This document shows positions 8,876-17,454 of a stretch of 64,000 nt of DNA, one piece after another. The stretch's first letter is position 1. The number at the start of each line of letters is the position of its first letter. A program made the translations under genes and the position numbers. This stretch comes from VXYL01 sp965116345 (lineage in GTDB: Bacteria; Pseudomonadota; Gammaproteobacteria; Pseudomonadales; Azotimanducaceae). The notes under the pieces are model-generated. The model was not told where the DNA came from. It did no database searches and saw nothing but the letters and a program-made list of their open reading frames with translations. The stretch spans positions 1,922,001 through 1,986,000 of the forward strand of contig OZ220680.1 in the NCBI GenBank assembly GCA_965116345.1, read 5' to 3'.

Positions 8876-9301
8876 ATGTCGGTTCTGGTAGACACCAATG
8901 TTGTGTCCGAGTTGATTGGCCAGTCGCCCCATCCGGCCGTGGGAGACTGGGCCGCCGCCCACGACCTTGACGATCTCTTCTTCTCCGCTGTCGGCGAGGC
9001 AGAGTTGCGCTACGGCGCCGCCATCCTGGCGGCGGGCAGACGACGGGAAACCTTGATCGCGGACATCGAACGGTTTCTTCGCAATGCGTTTGACGACCGC
9101 ATCCTCCCCTTCGACAGCGCCGCGGCGCACGCCTACGCAGACATCGCGGCCATGCGCCGTTCCGCCGGGCGACCCACGCAACCGGCGGACTGTCAGATCG
9201 CGGCGGTCGCCCACTCCCGCGGCATGACCGTGGCGACGCGCAACGTCCGGGACTTCGAGGGCATGGGCATCGATATTGTCGATCCCTGGACGGCCGAATG
9301 A
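8876..9301 (+). CDS. FitB/VapC-type PIN-domain toxin
   Basis: 141-residue PIN-domain ribonuclease, the toxin of the pair. The metal-binding acidic residues are visible: Asp in MSVLVDTNVVSEL, Glu in VGEAELRYG, Asp in QPADCQIAAVAHSRG, and Asp in TRNVRDFEGMGI. The segment LPFDSAAAHAYADIAAMRRS is characteristic of the FitB branch. The start at ATG 8876 follows the antitoxin stop closely, so they are translated from one message. It sits at the entry of the restriction island, where it could favour retention of the island; that role is inference. Confidence 0.85.
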   Translation: MSVLVDTNVVSELIGQSPHPAVGDWAAAHDLDDLFFSAVGEAELRYGAAILAAGRRRETLIADIERFLRNAFDDRILPFDSAAAHAYADIAAMRRSAGRPTQPADCQIAAVAHSRGMTVATRNVRDFEGMGIDIVDPWTAE

Positions 9302-9509
9302 GCGGCGCGACCCAAGCGTTTGCACGAACGCCCATCGGCGAGTTCAACGGCAGGGCCGCCTGCCATAGCCGAGCCCGCAGGGCGGCTGTGCCCGCCACAA
9401 GCGCCGGAAAGTTCAGGGGATGCGCGACCGGGCCCATCCGCCCGTCGACGGGAACCGGGACGCTACCACGCAATCATGGGCGGTCATCGACCAGGCAGGA
9501 ACACCATCC

Positions 9510-11687
9510 GTGAACGTACAGACGCACGACGAACTCAGGGCCAAGATCTGGGAGATCGCGAACCGGCTCAGGGGGCCGTACCGGCCTCCCCAGTATCGCC
9601 TGGTCATGCTTCCCATGGTCGTCCTGCGTCGCCTCGATTGCGTCCTTGAGCCGACCAAGGAAACCGTGTTGAAGCGACGACACGAGCTGGAGGCGCAGCG
9701 GATGCCGGAAGCGGCAATGGATCGGCTTCTCGGCAAAGCCGCCGATCCGAACCGGAAGCATCCCCTCTACAACACCAGCCCCTACACGTTCGCCCGCCTG
9801 CTCGGGGATGCCGAGAACATCGCCCCGAACCTCGTGTCGTACATCAACGGTTTCTCGCCAACGGCGCGGAGCATCTTCGAGCGCTTCAAGTTCGCCGACC
9901 AGATCGAAAAGCTCGACGCCAGCAACCGTCTGTTCACCATCGTCAAGGCGATGGCCGACGTCGATCTCCACCCGGACCGGATCGACAACCTGCAAATGGG
10001 CTACCTGTTCGAGCACCTTGTGATGCGATTCAACGAACAGGCCAACGAGGAGGCCGGGGATCACTTCACACCGCGCGAGGTCATCCGCCTCATGGCGAAC
10101 CTCGTCTACACGGGCGAACAAGACGTCTACAAGCCCGGCATCTTCCGCACGATCTACGATCCGGCGTGCGGCACGGGCGGCATGCTCTCCGTATCCGAGG
10201 AGTTCATCCTCTCGCAAAACGAGCGGGCGGAACTCGCGCTTTTCGGCCAGGAGTACAACGACGAGTCCTGGGCCATCTGCTGCTCGGATATGCTCATCAA
10301 GGACGAAGACACCGCCAACCTCGTTCTCGGCGACACCCTCGGCGACGGCAAGACCCGGGACGGCTTCGAGGGCGAGCGCTTCCACTACCTGATAGCCAAC
10401 CCGCCTTTCGGCGTCGAGTGGAAGGACCAGAAGGACGTTGTCCAGCGGGAACACCGGACGGTCGGCTTTTCCGGCCGGTTCGGCGCAGGGCTCCCGGCCA
10501 TCGACGACGGCTCGCTCCTCTTCCTTCAGCACATGATTTCCAAGATGCACCCCTACGAGGAGGGGGACGAGGATCGGCCCGGCTCGAAAATCGCCATCGT
10601 CTTCAACGGCTCGCCGCTGTTCTCCGGCGACGCCGGATCGGGACCCTCCAACATACGCCGCTGGATCATCGAAAACGACTGGCTCGACGCCATCGTGGCG
10701 CTGCCCGACCAGCTCTTCTACAACACCGGCATCTTCACCTACGTCTGGCTCGTGACGAACCGCAAGCCACCGGAACGCCGGGGCCAGGTGCAGCTCATCG
10801 ACGGGACCCGGTTCTTCCAGAAGATGAAGAAGAGCCTCAACAACAAGCGCAACGAGATCGCCGAAGAGCAGATCCGCCATCTGACCCGCGTGTACGGCAA
10901 TTTCCAGAACGGCGAGGAAGCGGTGGTCGAGATTGAGGGCGAGACCGAGAACCGCGTGATCTCCCGCATTTCCGAGAACCGGGAGTTCGGCTTCCTCAAG
11001 GTGACGGTCGAACGCCCGCTGCGCATGAACTTCGAGGCGACGCCCGAACGTATCCTCAAGCTCGACGACCAGACCGCCTTCGCCAATCTGGCCAAATCGA
11101 AGAAGCGGAAGGACGCCGCGGCGGCCGAGCGCGAGATCGAGGAAGGCATGGAGCACCAGGATGCGATCCGCGCCTTACTTGTGACGCTCGAAGGCAACGG
11201 TCGTTACATGGACAAGAAAGTCGTCGAGGTTGATGTGATGGACGCCGCCAAGAGGGCGGGCGTGAAGGTCCTCGCCCCGGTGAGGAAGGCGATCTTCACG
11301 GCCCTCGGCGAGCGCGACCAGGACGCCGAGATCTGCCGTGACAGCAAGGGGCGTCCGGAGCCCGACAGTGAGCTTCGCGACACCGAGAACATTCCGCTGC
11401 CACCTGGCACGAAGTTGCCGCTGCCGATGGATTTCGGGCCGGACAAGCCCAACGGTCGGCTGGTCGAGGCGTTTCGGGACGATATCGACGCCTACATCGC
11501 GCGGGAGGTGCTGCCTCATGTCCCGGACGCGTGGGTCGACTACAGCAAGACCAAGATCGGCTACGAAATCCCGATCAATCGGCATTTCTACGTCTACAAG
11601 CCGCCGCGTCCGCTCGATCAAATCGAGGCGGACATCACCAGGCTCGAAGGGGAGATCGCCGGACTGCTGAAGGGGCTGGTGGAATGA
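9510..11687 (+). CDS. hsdM: Type I restriction-modification methyltransferase subunit (HsdM)
   Basis: N6-adenine DNA methyltransferase subunit of the type I complex. An N-terminal helical HsdM_N-type region comes first (ELRAKIWEIANRLRGPYRPP). The SAM-binding motif I is in IYDPACGTGGMLS and the catalytic motif IV in YLIANPPFGVEW. HFTPREVIRLM, just before motif I, is also typical. At 725 residues it is longer than E. coli HsdM (about 530), with extra sequence after about residue 450. I preferred the GTG at 9510 (MNVQTHDELRAKIW); an in-frame ATG at 9420 would add 30 residues of unlikely composition. The stop overlaps the hsdS start as ATGA. The 208 bases before it show no gene. Confidence 0.93.
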   Translation: MNVQTHDELRAKIWEIANRLRGPYRPPQYRLVMLPMVVLRRLDCVLEPTKETVLKRRHELEAQRMPEAAMDRLLGKAADPNRKHPLYNTSPYTFARLLGDAENIAPNLVSYINGFSPTARSIFERFKFADQIEKLDASNRLFTIVKAMADVDLHPDRIDNLQMGYLFEHLVMRFNEQANEEAGDHFTPREVIRLMANLVYTGEQDVYKPGIFRTIYDPACGTGGMLSVSEEFILSQNERAELALFGQEYNDESWAICCSDMLIKDEDTANLVLGDTLGDGKTRDGFEGERFHYLIANPPFGVEWKDQKDVVQREHRTVGFSGRFGAGLPAIDDGSLLFLQHMISKMHPYEEGDEDRPGSKIAIVFNGSPLFSGDAGSGPSNIRRWIIENDWLDAIVALPDQLFYNTGIFTYVWLVTNRKPPERRGQVQLIDGTRFFQKMKKSLNNKRNEIAEEQIRHLTRVYGNFQNGEEAVVEIEGETENRVISRISENREFGFLKVTVERPLRMNFEATPERILKLDDQTAFANLAKSKKRKDAAAAEREIEEGMEHQDAIRALLVTLEGNGRYMDKKVVEVDVMDAAKRAGVKVLAPVRKAIFTALGERDQDAEICRDSKGRPEPDSELRDTENIPLPPGTKLPLPMDFGPDKPNGRLVEAFRDDIDAYIAREVLPHVPDAWVDYSKTKIGYEIPINRHFYVYKPPRPLDQIEADITRLEGEIAGLLKGLVE

Positions 11688-12934
11688 GGCCTGACTCGGG
11701 AGCCCTCCGGCACTTTGGCCGCATCAAGAACGGAACGACTCCCGCCAGTGGCGAGGCTGACTACTGGGACGGCGATGTGCTATGGGCAACGCCCGAAGAC
11801 CTCGGCAAACTCACCAGCGATCGTATTTCCCGCACCAAGCGGCAAGTTACCGAAGAAGCGGTAGCGGAGTGCAACCTCTCCATGCTGCCTGCGGGATCAG
11901 TGCTAATCTCGACTCGGGCGCCAATCGGGCATATGGCGATCAATGAGATGCCGATGGCCTTCAATCAGGGGTGCCGAGGGATCATTCCTGGAGATCAGGT
12001 AGATGGTCCATTTCTCTACTACCTATTGAAGTCCCGGGCTCCATCGCTCAATGCGATGGCGAATGGAACGACATTCGTTGAACTCTCGCGCGACGAGCTT
12101 GCCGCCGTGCCTGTTGAGTTTCCTCCCCTCCAAACGCAACGGCGGATTGCGCGGTTTCTGGACGAGAAGACGGCGCGGATCGATGCGCTGATCGACAAGA
12201 AGCGGGAACTTCTGGACCGGCTGGCCGAGAAACGGCAGGCGCTCATCACACAAGCCGTGACCAAGGGCCTCAACCCGGACGCGCCCATGAAACCCACCGG
12301 CATCGAATGGCTTGCGGATGTTCCGGCTCACTGGCAAGTGAAGCCGCTCAACTACATTAGCCCGCGAATAAGTGTCGGCATCGTGGTGACTCCCGCCGCC
12401 TACTATGCCGATGAGGGCGTACTCGCCATCCGGGGACTCAATGTACGGGCGATGAACTTTGACTTCTCAGACGTTCGGAGCATTAGCGAGGAGGGGCACC
12501 AAATCCACTTGAAGTCCGAACTCTACGAGGGCGATCTTGTAGTGGTTCGAACCGGCGATCCTGGTACCACTTCGGTGATCACGGCCAACCTGAAAGGAAC
12601 CAACTGCGTTGATCTCGTGATTATTCGGCGACCATCAGACGCGTCTTCGCGATTTCTTGGATGGTTCCTGAATAGCGATGCCGCCAGGGTTCAATATGCA
12701 CTCGGCACCGAGGGTGCGTTGCAGATGCATTTCAACGTTGAAACCACGAAGGAAGTAACGGTTGCACTTCCGCCGCATGAGGAGCAGATCGAAATCGCTT
12801 GCTATATCGACCGATGGTTGCGCTGGGAGAATGAACGATTCGAAATGGTTGAACAAAGCATCGATCTCCTTGAAGAATATCGCGCTGCACTGATCACTTC
12901 TGCCGTCACGGGGCAACTTGCGAATCTGCAATGA
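11684..12934 (+). CDS. hsdS: Type I restriction-modification specificity subunit (HsdS)
   Basis: DNA-recognition subunit, 416 residues, with two target-recognition domains. The first runs from FGRIKNGTTPASGEADYW to about residue 150. The first conserved helical spacer follows (PPLQTQRRIARFLDEKTARI, then KRELLDRLAEKRQALI). The second target-recognition domain starts near GIEWLADVPAHWQVKPL, and the second spacer ends with LEEYRAALITSAVTGQL. The start ATG 11684 overlaps the hsdM stop by 4 bases. Codon use is a little more A/T-rich than in hsdM and hsdR, common for specificity genes that exchange domains. The recognised sequence cannot be read from this. Confidence 0.93.
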   Translation: MRPDSGALRHFGRIKNGTTPASGEADYWDGDVLWATPEDLGKLTSDRISRTKRQVTEEAVAECNLSMLPAGSVLISTRAPIGHMAINEMPMAFNQGCRGIIPGDQVDGPFLYYLLKSRAPSLNAMANGTTFVELSRDELAAVPVEFPPLQTQRRIARFLDEKTARIDALIDKKRELLDRLAEKRQALITQAVTKGLNPDAPMKPTGIEWLADVPAHWQVKPLNYISPRISVGIVVTPAAYYADEGVLAIRGLNVRAMNFDFSDVRSISEEGHQIHLKSELYEGDLVVVRTGDPGTTSVITANLKGTNCVDLVIIRRPSDASSRFLGWFLNSDAARVQYALGTEGALQMHFNVETTKEVTVALPPHEEQIEIACYIDRWLRWENERFEMVEQSIDLLEEYRAALITSAVTGQLANLQ

Positions 12935-13002
12935 TCCTCAAGGGCACGATACATGGTTGGCGTTCTGGCGGTCGGCGCCTTTCCGCGTGGGAGACTTGAA
13001 CC

Positions 13003-16000
13003 ATGCCCAGTCATACCGAACTCGCCTTCGAGACTGCGATTGAAGCCAGATTGCTTGAGTTCGGGGGATACGGAAAGCGGACGTCGCGTGATTTTGACGA
13101 CGCGCTCGCCCTGTTCCCATCCGATGTCACCGGCTTCCTGAAGGATACCCAACCAGCCAAGTGGATCGCACTGGAGGCGCTTCTCGGGTCCAAGACTCCG
13201 GCGACAGTGCTGGGCAGCCTGTCTAAGGAACTTGAACTCAAGGGCACGCTCCACGTCCTGCGCCACGGCTTCAAATGCTACGGCAAGACCTTCCGCATGG
13301 CCTGGTTCCGGGCAAACACCTCGATGAACCCGGAGGCTGCCGAGAGCTACGCCGGGAATCGCCTGACCATCGCGCGCCAAGTCGCGTTTACGTCGGTCAT
13401 GAGGAGGCCGGACGGAAAGAACCGCCGCTGCGAAATCGACGTGACCCTTGCCGTCAACGGCATCCCGATGGTCACCGCCGAACTCAAGAACCCGCTGACC
13501 GGACAGCGCGCCGCCGACGCGATACGCCAGTACGAGCGCGAGCGCGACGGGCGAGACCTGCTTTTCGCCTTCAAGAAGCGCGCGCTGGTCCACTTCGCGG
13601 TGGATCCGGACGAGGTGTGGATGACGACTCGGCTGAGAGGCAAGGAGACCGACTTCCTGCCCTTCAACCGCGGCAACCACCACCGGGCGGGCAACCCGCC
13701 CGTACAGGGCAACTGGAAGACCCACTACCTGTGGGACGAGGTGCTGCAGGCCGACAGCCTCCTGGAGATTCTTCAGCGCTTCATGCACCTCGAGGTCAAG
13801 GAGAAGCGGGTCCAGACCGACAAGGGCGTGCGCACCGTGCGCAAGGAGACGATGATCTTCCCGCGCTACCACCAGCTGGACAGCGTTCGGCGGCTCGTCG
13901 CTCACGCAAGGGCCAATGGCGCGGGGCGGAACTACCTTGTCCAGCACTCGGCCGGTTCCGGCAAGTCGAACTCCATCGCATGGCTTGCGCATCGGCTTGC
14001 CAGCCTCCACGACGGGAACGACGAAAAGGTGTTTCATTCGGTCATTGTCGTCACCGACCGGCGCGTGCTCGATCAGCAGTTGCAGTCCACGATCTACCAG
14101 TTCGAACACAAGACGGGCGTGGTCGAAAAGATCGACGAGGACACAAAGCAGCTTGCCAATGCGCTGTCGCAGGGCACTCCCATCGTCATCACGACGATCC
14201 AGAAGTTCCCCTTCATCTCGCAGGCGCTCTCGACCCTCGAGAAGAAGGGCGCTGCCGTCGAGATCGACACGAAGGGAAAACGTTTCGCCGTCATCGTCGA
14301 TGAGGCGCATTCGTCCCAGAGCGGCGAGACCGCGACCGCTCTCAGGGGCATGCTCAACAACGAAGGGATCGAAGCGGCGATTGCCGCCCAGCTCTCGGAC
14401 GAAGAGGACGACGATCTCTCCGACGAGGCGAGAGCAGCCGTGTTGCGCGATGCTCTGGAGCGCGCCCGCCAGCCGAACCTGAGCTTCTTTGCCTTCACCG
14501 CCACGCCGAAATTCAAGACAAAGGCCCTGTTCGACGAGCCTGGGCCGTCCGGCGCGTCACCATTCCATGAGTACACCCTGCGGCAAGCCATCGAGGAGGG
14601 CTTCGTCATGGATGTGCTCCAGAACTACACCACCTACAAGCGCTTCTTCGGCCTGATAAAGCAGGTCGAAGACGATCCCGACGTGCCGCGCCGGAGGGCC
14701 GCAAAGGCCCTTACACGCTATCTGGAGCTTCATCCGGTCAATATCGAGCAGGTCGTTCGCGTCATCGTCGAGCACTTCAGGCTCCACGTGATGCACGAGC
14801 TCGGCGGGCGTGCCAAGGCCATGGTCGTCACCGGCTCCCGGCTTGCCGCCGTGAAGTACAAGCTCGCCTTTGACCGCTACATCACGGAACGGGGGTACGC
14901 CGGCATTCGTTCGCTGGTGGCTTTTTCTGGAACGGTGGAAGACCCGGACATCCACGGAGCGTCCTACACCGAAGTCGCGATGAACGACGGACTTGCCGAA
15001 AGCGAACTCCCCGAAGCCTTCGAAGGAAGCGAATACCGGGTTCTTCTGGTCGCGGAGAAGTATCAGACCGGATTCGATCAGCCATTGTTGCAGACCATGT
15101 ACGTGGTGAAGCGGCTGGCCGGCGTTCAGGCGGTTCAGACGCTCTCGCGGCTCAACCGTGTCGCGCCCGGCAAGTCGCGCACTTTCATCCTCGATTTCGC
15201 CAACGAGGAAGACGACATCCACAAGGCCTTCAAGCCCTACTACGAGACGACGCCCGTCGGGGAGAACGCCGACCCGCACCGCCTGTCGGAGCTGCAACAC
15301 CACCTCCTCGAGTGGGCGATCTTCACGCCCGCCGACGTGACCGCGTTTGCTGAAGTCTGGTATCGCGCCAGGCGAGACCACTCGGCGCACGATCACCGCG
15401 TGATGAACGCCGTCCTCGATGTTGTCGTTCAGCGCTTTCTGGATCATGAGGAGGAAGAGCGAGAGGAGTTCCGGGGCCAGCTCAAAGCCTACCGAAACCT
15501 CTACGCCTTCCTTTCGCAGATCATTCCCTATCAGGACAGCGATCTTGAACGGCTCTACGCTTTCGTGCGGAACCTTCTGGCGAAGCTTCCGCCGCCGGGT
15601 GACGGCCAGCCATTCGTGTTGGATGATGAGGTGGCGCTGAAGTTCTTCCGGCTCCAGCAGATGAACGAGGGTTCCATCGACCTCTCGGATGGCGAACTCA
15701 ATCCCCTCAAGGGTCCGACAGATGTTGGCACAGCCGAGATCAGGGACGAGGAGATCACGCTTTCCAGCGTGGTCGACCGCCTCAACGAACGTTTCGGCAC
15801 CGATTTCGCGGAGGCGGATCAGCTGTTCTTCGACCAGATACGGGTGTCCGCCGAGAACAATGAGAGTATCGCGGAAGCCGCGCGCGCGAACAACCTCCCG
15901 GATTTTTCCTCATACCTGGAGCGCATGCTCGACGAGCTGTTCATTGACAGAATGGAGGGCAACGAGGAGATCTTCTCCAGGGTGATGACGGATACCGAGT

Positions 16001-16101
16001 TCCGTGCGGCCGCGCACGAGCACCTGGCGTTAGAGATTTTTCGACGGATCCGCGAGACGCAAGCCGCCGAGAAGCAGCGGCTTGCCAACCTGTTTGATTG
16101 A
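13003..16101 (+). CDS. hsdR: Type I restriction endonuclease subunit (HsdR), C-terminal codons donated by flanking repeat
   Basis: Motor and nuclease subunit, 1032 residues. The N-terminal PD-(D/E)xK nuclease shows CEIDVTLAVNGIPMVTAELK at about residues 145-165. The translocase has Walker A QHSAGSGKSNSIAWL near residue 320, the DEAH box FAVIVDEAHSSQSG, motif III FFAFTATPKFKTKALFD, and the motif V/VI region KYQTGFDQPLLQTMYV with LQ(T)LSRLNR-like spacing. It starts 68 bases after hsdS. Its last ten codons (KQRLANLFD plus stop) are identical in sequence and frame to the end of the GMC gene at 7938-7967, so the original C-terminus seems to have been replaced where the repeat joins. All core motifs are intact, so activity is plausible. 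Confidence 0.93.
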   Translation: MPSHTELAFETAIEARLLEFGGYGKRTSRDFDDALALFPSDVTGFLKDTQPAKWIALEALLGSKTPATVLGSLSKELELKGTLHVLRHGFKCYGKTFRMAWFRANTSMNPEAAESYAGNRLTIARQVAFTSVMRRPDGKNRRCEIDVTLAVNGIPMVTAELKNPLTGQRAADAIRQYERERDGRDLLFAFKKRALVHFAVDPDEVWMTTRLRGKETDFLPFNRGNHHRAGNPPVQGNWKTHYLWDEVLQADSLLEILQRFMHLEVKEKRVQTDKGVRTVRKETMIFPRYHQLDSVRRLVAHARANGAGRNYLVQHSAGSGKSNSIAWLAHRLASLHDGNDEKVFHSVIVVTDRRVLDQQLQSTIYQFEHKTGVVEKIDEDTKQLANALSQGTPIVITTIQKFPFISQALSTLEKKGAAVEIDTKGKRFAVIVDEAHSSQSGETATALRGMLNNEGIEAAIAAQLSDEEDDDLSDEARAAVLRDALERARQPNLSFFAFTATPKFKTKALFDEPGPSGASPFHEYTLRQAIEEGFVMDVLQNYTTYKRFFGLIKQVEDDPDVPRRRAAKALTRYLELHPVNIEQVVRVIVEHFRLHVMHELGGRAKAMVVTGSRLAAVKYKLAFDRYITERGYAGIRSLVAFSGTVEDPDIHGASYTEVAMNDGLAESELPEAFEGSEYRVLLVAEKYQTGFDQPLLQTMYVVKRLAGVQAVQTLSRLNRVAPGKSRTFILDFANEEDDIHKAFKPYYETTPVGENADPHRLSELQHHLLEWAIFTPADVTAFAEVWYRARRDHSAHDHRVMNAVLDVVVQRFLDHEEEEREEFRGQLKAYRNLYAFLSQIIPYQDSDLERLYAFVRNLLAKLPPPGDGQPFVLDDEVALKFFRLQQMNEGSIDLSDGELNPLKGPTDVGTAEIRDEEITLSSVVDRLNERFGTDFAEADQLFFDQIRVSAENNESIAEAARANNLPDFSSYLERMLDELFIDRMEGNEEIFSRVMTDTEFRAAAHEHLALEIFRRIRETQAAEKQRLANLFD

Positions 16102-16603
16102 CCACATGGCCACGACAATCGCCAGCGACATTCCCTTCACCGACAACGAACGGCGGACGCTCCTCGCCCTGGTCGGTGCCGTCATTCCGGCCAGCGCGAA
16201 GCATGCCGTCCCCGGCGCCGACGACCCCGCCATCGCCGCGGACATCGTCGCCACGGCGACGCCGCACCACAAAACCATCGCGGCCGCCTTGAGACACCTG
16301 GAATCGATGGCGGAGCAACGCTTCCATACCGGTTACGCGGACCTCGATCCCGTGAGCCGAGCGCGACTGGCCCGGCAACTCACCCGCTCGCGATTCGCGG
16401 GAGTGGGAACCCTCGTGACGATCACCGCCCAGTGCTACTACCGGGACGACCGAGTCATGCGATCACTGGACATGGAGGCGCGCCCGCCGTTCCCCCGGGG
16501 GTTCGACATCCCCCAAGGCGACTGGTCGCTGCTCGACCCCGTCAAACGCCGCGGCCGGATCTACAAGGACGCGTAGGGGCTACCCTGGCGGTCCCCGTAT
16601 TCG
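16071..16603 (+). repeat. Right direct repeat (DR2) flanking the restriction island
   Basis: 533-bp partner of DR1 (7937-8470), same orientation. It overlaps the hsdR 3' end, contains the second copy of the partner-subunit gene, and ends at cccgtattcg, where the IS5-type transposase remnant is already open. Of nine coding differences I counted between the two copies, six are synonymous third-position changes. Confidence 0.9.
16106..16576 (+). CDS. Small partner subunit of GMC oxidoreductase, copy 2
   Basis: 156-residue protein, near-duplicate of the gene at 7972, including the CYYRDDRVMRSL and GDWSLLDPVKRRGRIY blocks. It begins 4 bases after the hsdR stop, so it has lost its flavoprotein neighbour and would be transcribed with the hsd genes. 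The reading frame is intact and most differences from copy 1 are silent. That is more like two functional alleles that diverged in different genomes than decay of a redundant copy. Confidence 0.65.
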   Translation: MATTIASDIPFTDNERRTLLALVGAVIPASAKHAVPGADDPAIAADIVATATPHHKTIAAALRHLESMAEQRFHTGYADLDPVSRARLARQLTRSRFAGVGTLVTITAQCYYRDDRVMRSLDMEARPPFPRGFDIPQGDWSLLDPVKRRGRIYKDA

Positions 16604-16753
16604 CTCAAGCGGCGCAACGAGGTCGAGCGTCTGTTCCGCCGCATCAAGGGCTTCCGGCGGGTGTTCACCCGGTTCGACAAGCTCGACCGGATGTTCCTCG
16701 GCTTCGTCGTCTTCGCGCTCATCTCCGAAACGCTGCGACACGTGGGTCAGTAG
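16595..16753 (+). pseudogene. IS5-family transposase, C-terminal remnant
   Basis: Open frame of 53 codons with no start, reading PYSLKRRNEVERLFRRIKGF then RRVFTRFDKLDRMFLGFV and ending ISETLRHVGQ. The RRNEVER...FRRVFTRFDKL pattern is the DDE C-terminal part of IS5-family (IS427-like) transposases. The rest is missing. Just after the stop, gtgtgaacacgccc could be the insertion sequence's terminal inverted repeat. Its first bases overlap the end of DR2. Confidence 0.75.
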
Positions 16754-16820
16754 TGTGAACACGCCCTAGCATGGGTGCTGTACGCTTATATAACCGCACC
16801 GTACCGACAACGATACGCAC

Positions 16821-17243
16821 ATGCACAGACGACTGATTCGCGCAATCTCAATCACCGGTCTGATAGCCGGATGCTCCGGTTCCTACCCAACCGCTCCAAC
16901 CATTCCCGCAACCGCTCCAACCATTCCCGATCGTGGCGAAACCGTGGGGCTGGAGAATTGGGGGTGCGGCGACTTTCCTAGTGGTTGCTGGTTGAATTGT
17001 CCAGTCAAATTGACGGCGGATTTTCAAATGGGTACCGGCACGGTGGAGATTGCCGACACGGTTCGACCGGCGCGTTTCGAACTCATAGGTCTCGAACGCC
17101 GGTGGGATTGGTGTCTGGAAGACGATGGTAGTTACGGGTGCGCCTTCGTGCTGGCCACTGACGGTGTCGGCAGGTACTTCCGCTTCTCCGATGGTGCTAC
17201 AGCGAAGCCCTCCGATCTCTTCAGGTGTTCACGGCGGCGGTAA
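16821..17243 (+). CDS. Putative small lipoprotein of unknown function
   Basis: 140-residue product. A short basic N-terminus (MHRRLIRAISITG) is followed by a lipobox LIAGC at about residues 14-18, so it is probably a lipid-anchored envelope protein. After the Cys there is a short tandem repeat, TAPTIPATAPTIP, then a Cys-containing domain (NWGCGDFPSGCWLNC; RWDWCLEDDGSYGC) with six cysteines that could form disulphides in the periplasm. I do not recognise the domain. Base composition is visibly less GC-rich than its neighbours, and it lies just after an IS remnant, which suggests acquisition. The ATG at 16821 is the only start that keeps the signal sequence. Confidence 0.55.
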   Translation: MHRRLIRAISITGLIAGCSGSYPTAPTIPATAPTIPDRGETVGLENWGCGDFPSGCWLNCPVKLTADFQMGTGTVEIADTVRPARFELIGLERRWDWCLEDDGSYGCAFVLATDGVGRYFRFSDGATAKPSDLFRCSRRR

Positions 17244-17297
17244 GCATGTCCGGCGTTCAAACCGCAGTACTGGCTCAGTACCTTTGGCACTGGGTGA

Positions 17298-17396
17298 TCA
17301 TGCAGCCGCCAAGGCGACAAGGTACTCGTTGAGATTCCATGTGCGAGCGCGGCATTGCGGTCGTTCGTAGTTGAAGAAGAGCTCGTGTCTGGCGCA
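17298..17396 (-). pseudogene. Possible integrase-type transposase C-terminal scrap
   Basis: The minus-strand frame here ends HELFFNYERPQCRARTWN then LNEYLVALAAA and stop. The F/YNxxRPH-like turn followed by a short 'xEYLxxL' tail recalls the end of rve-type (IS3/IS481-like) transposases. Only about 30 codons are recognisable and there is no start. Low confidence. Confidence 0.3.
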
Positions 17397-17454
17397 GGAT
17401 TCCCGCGTTTGGTGTAGTCTCGCCTGTCCGGAACGCGTCAAAGGGGAGGGGTTG

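Larger units (their letters stand above)
8471..16070 (+). mobile_element. Restriction-modification island between large direct repeats
   Basis: A 7.6 kb unique segment bounded by DR1 (7937-8470) and DR2 (16071-16603). Cargo in order: FitAB-type toxin-antitoxin, hsdM, hsdS, hsdR, all on plus. No integrase, transposase or tRNA target is seen inside. An IS5-type transposase stub lies directly outside DR2. Crossover between the repeats would excise about 8.1 kb as a circle and leave a single GMC-partner gene pair. The mechanism of arrival is not visible; homologous exchange with a related genome is one option. Confidence 0.65.
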
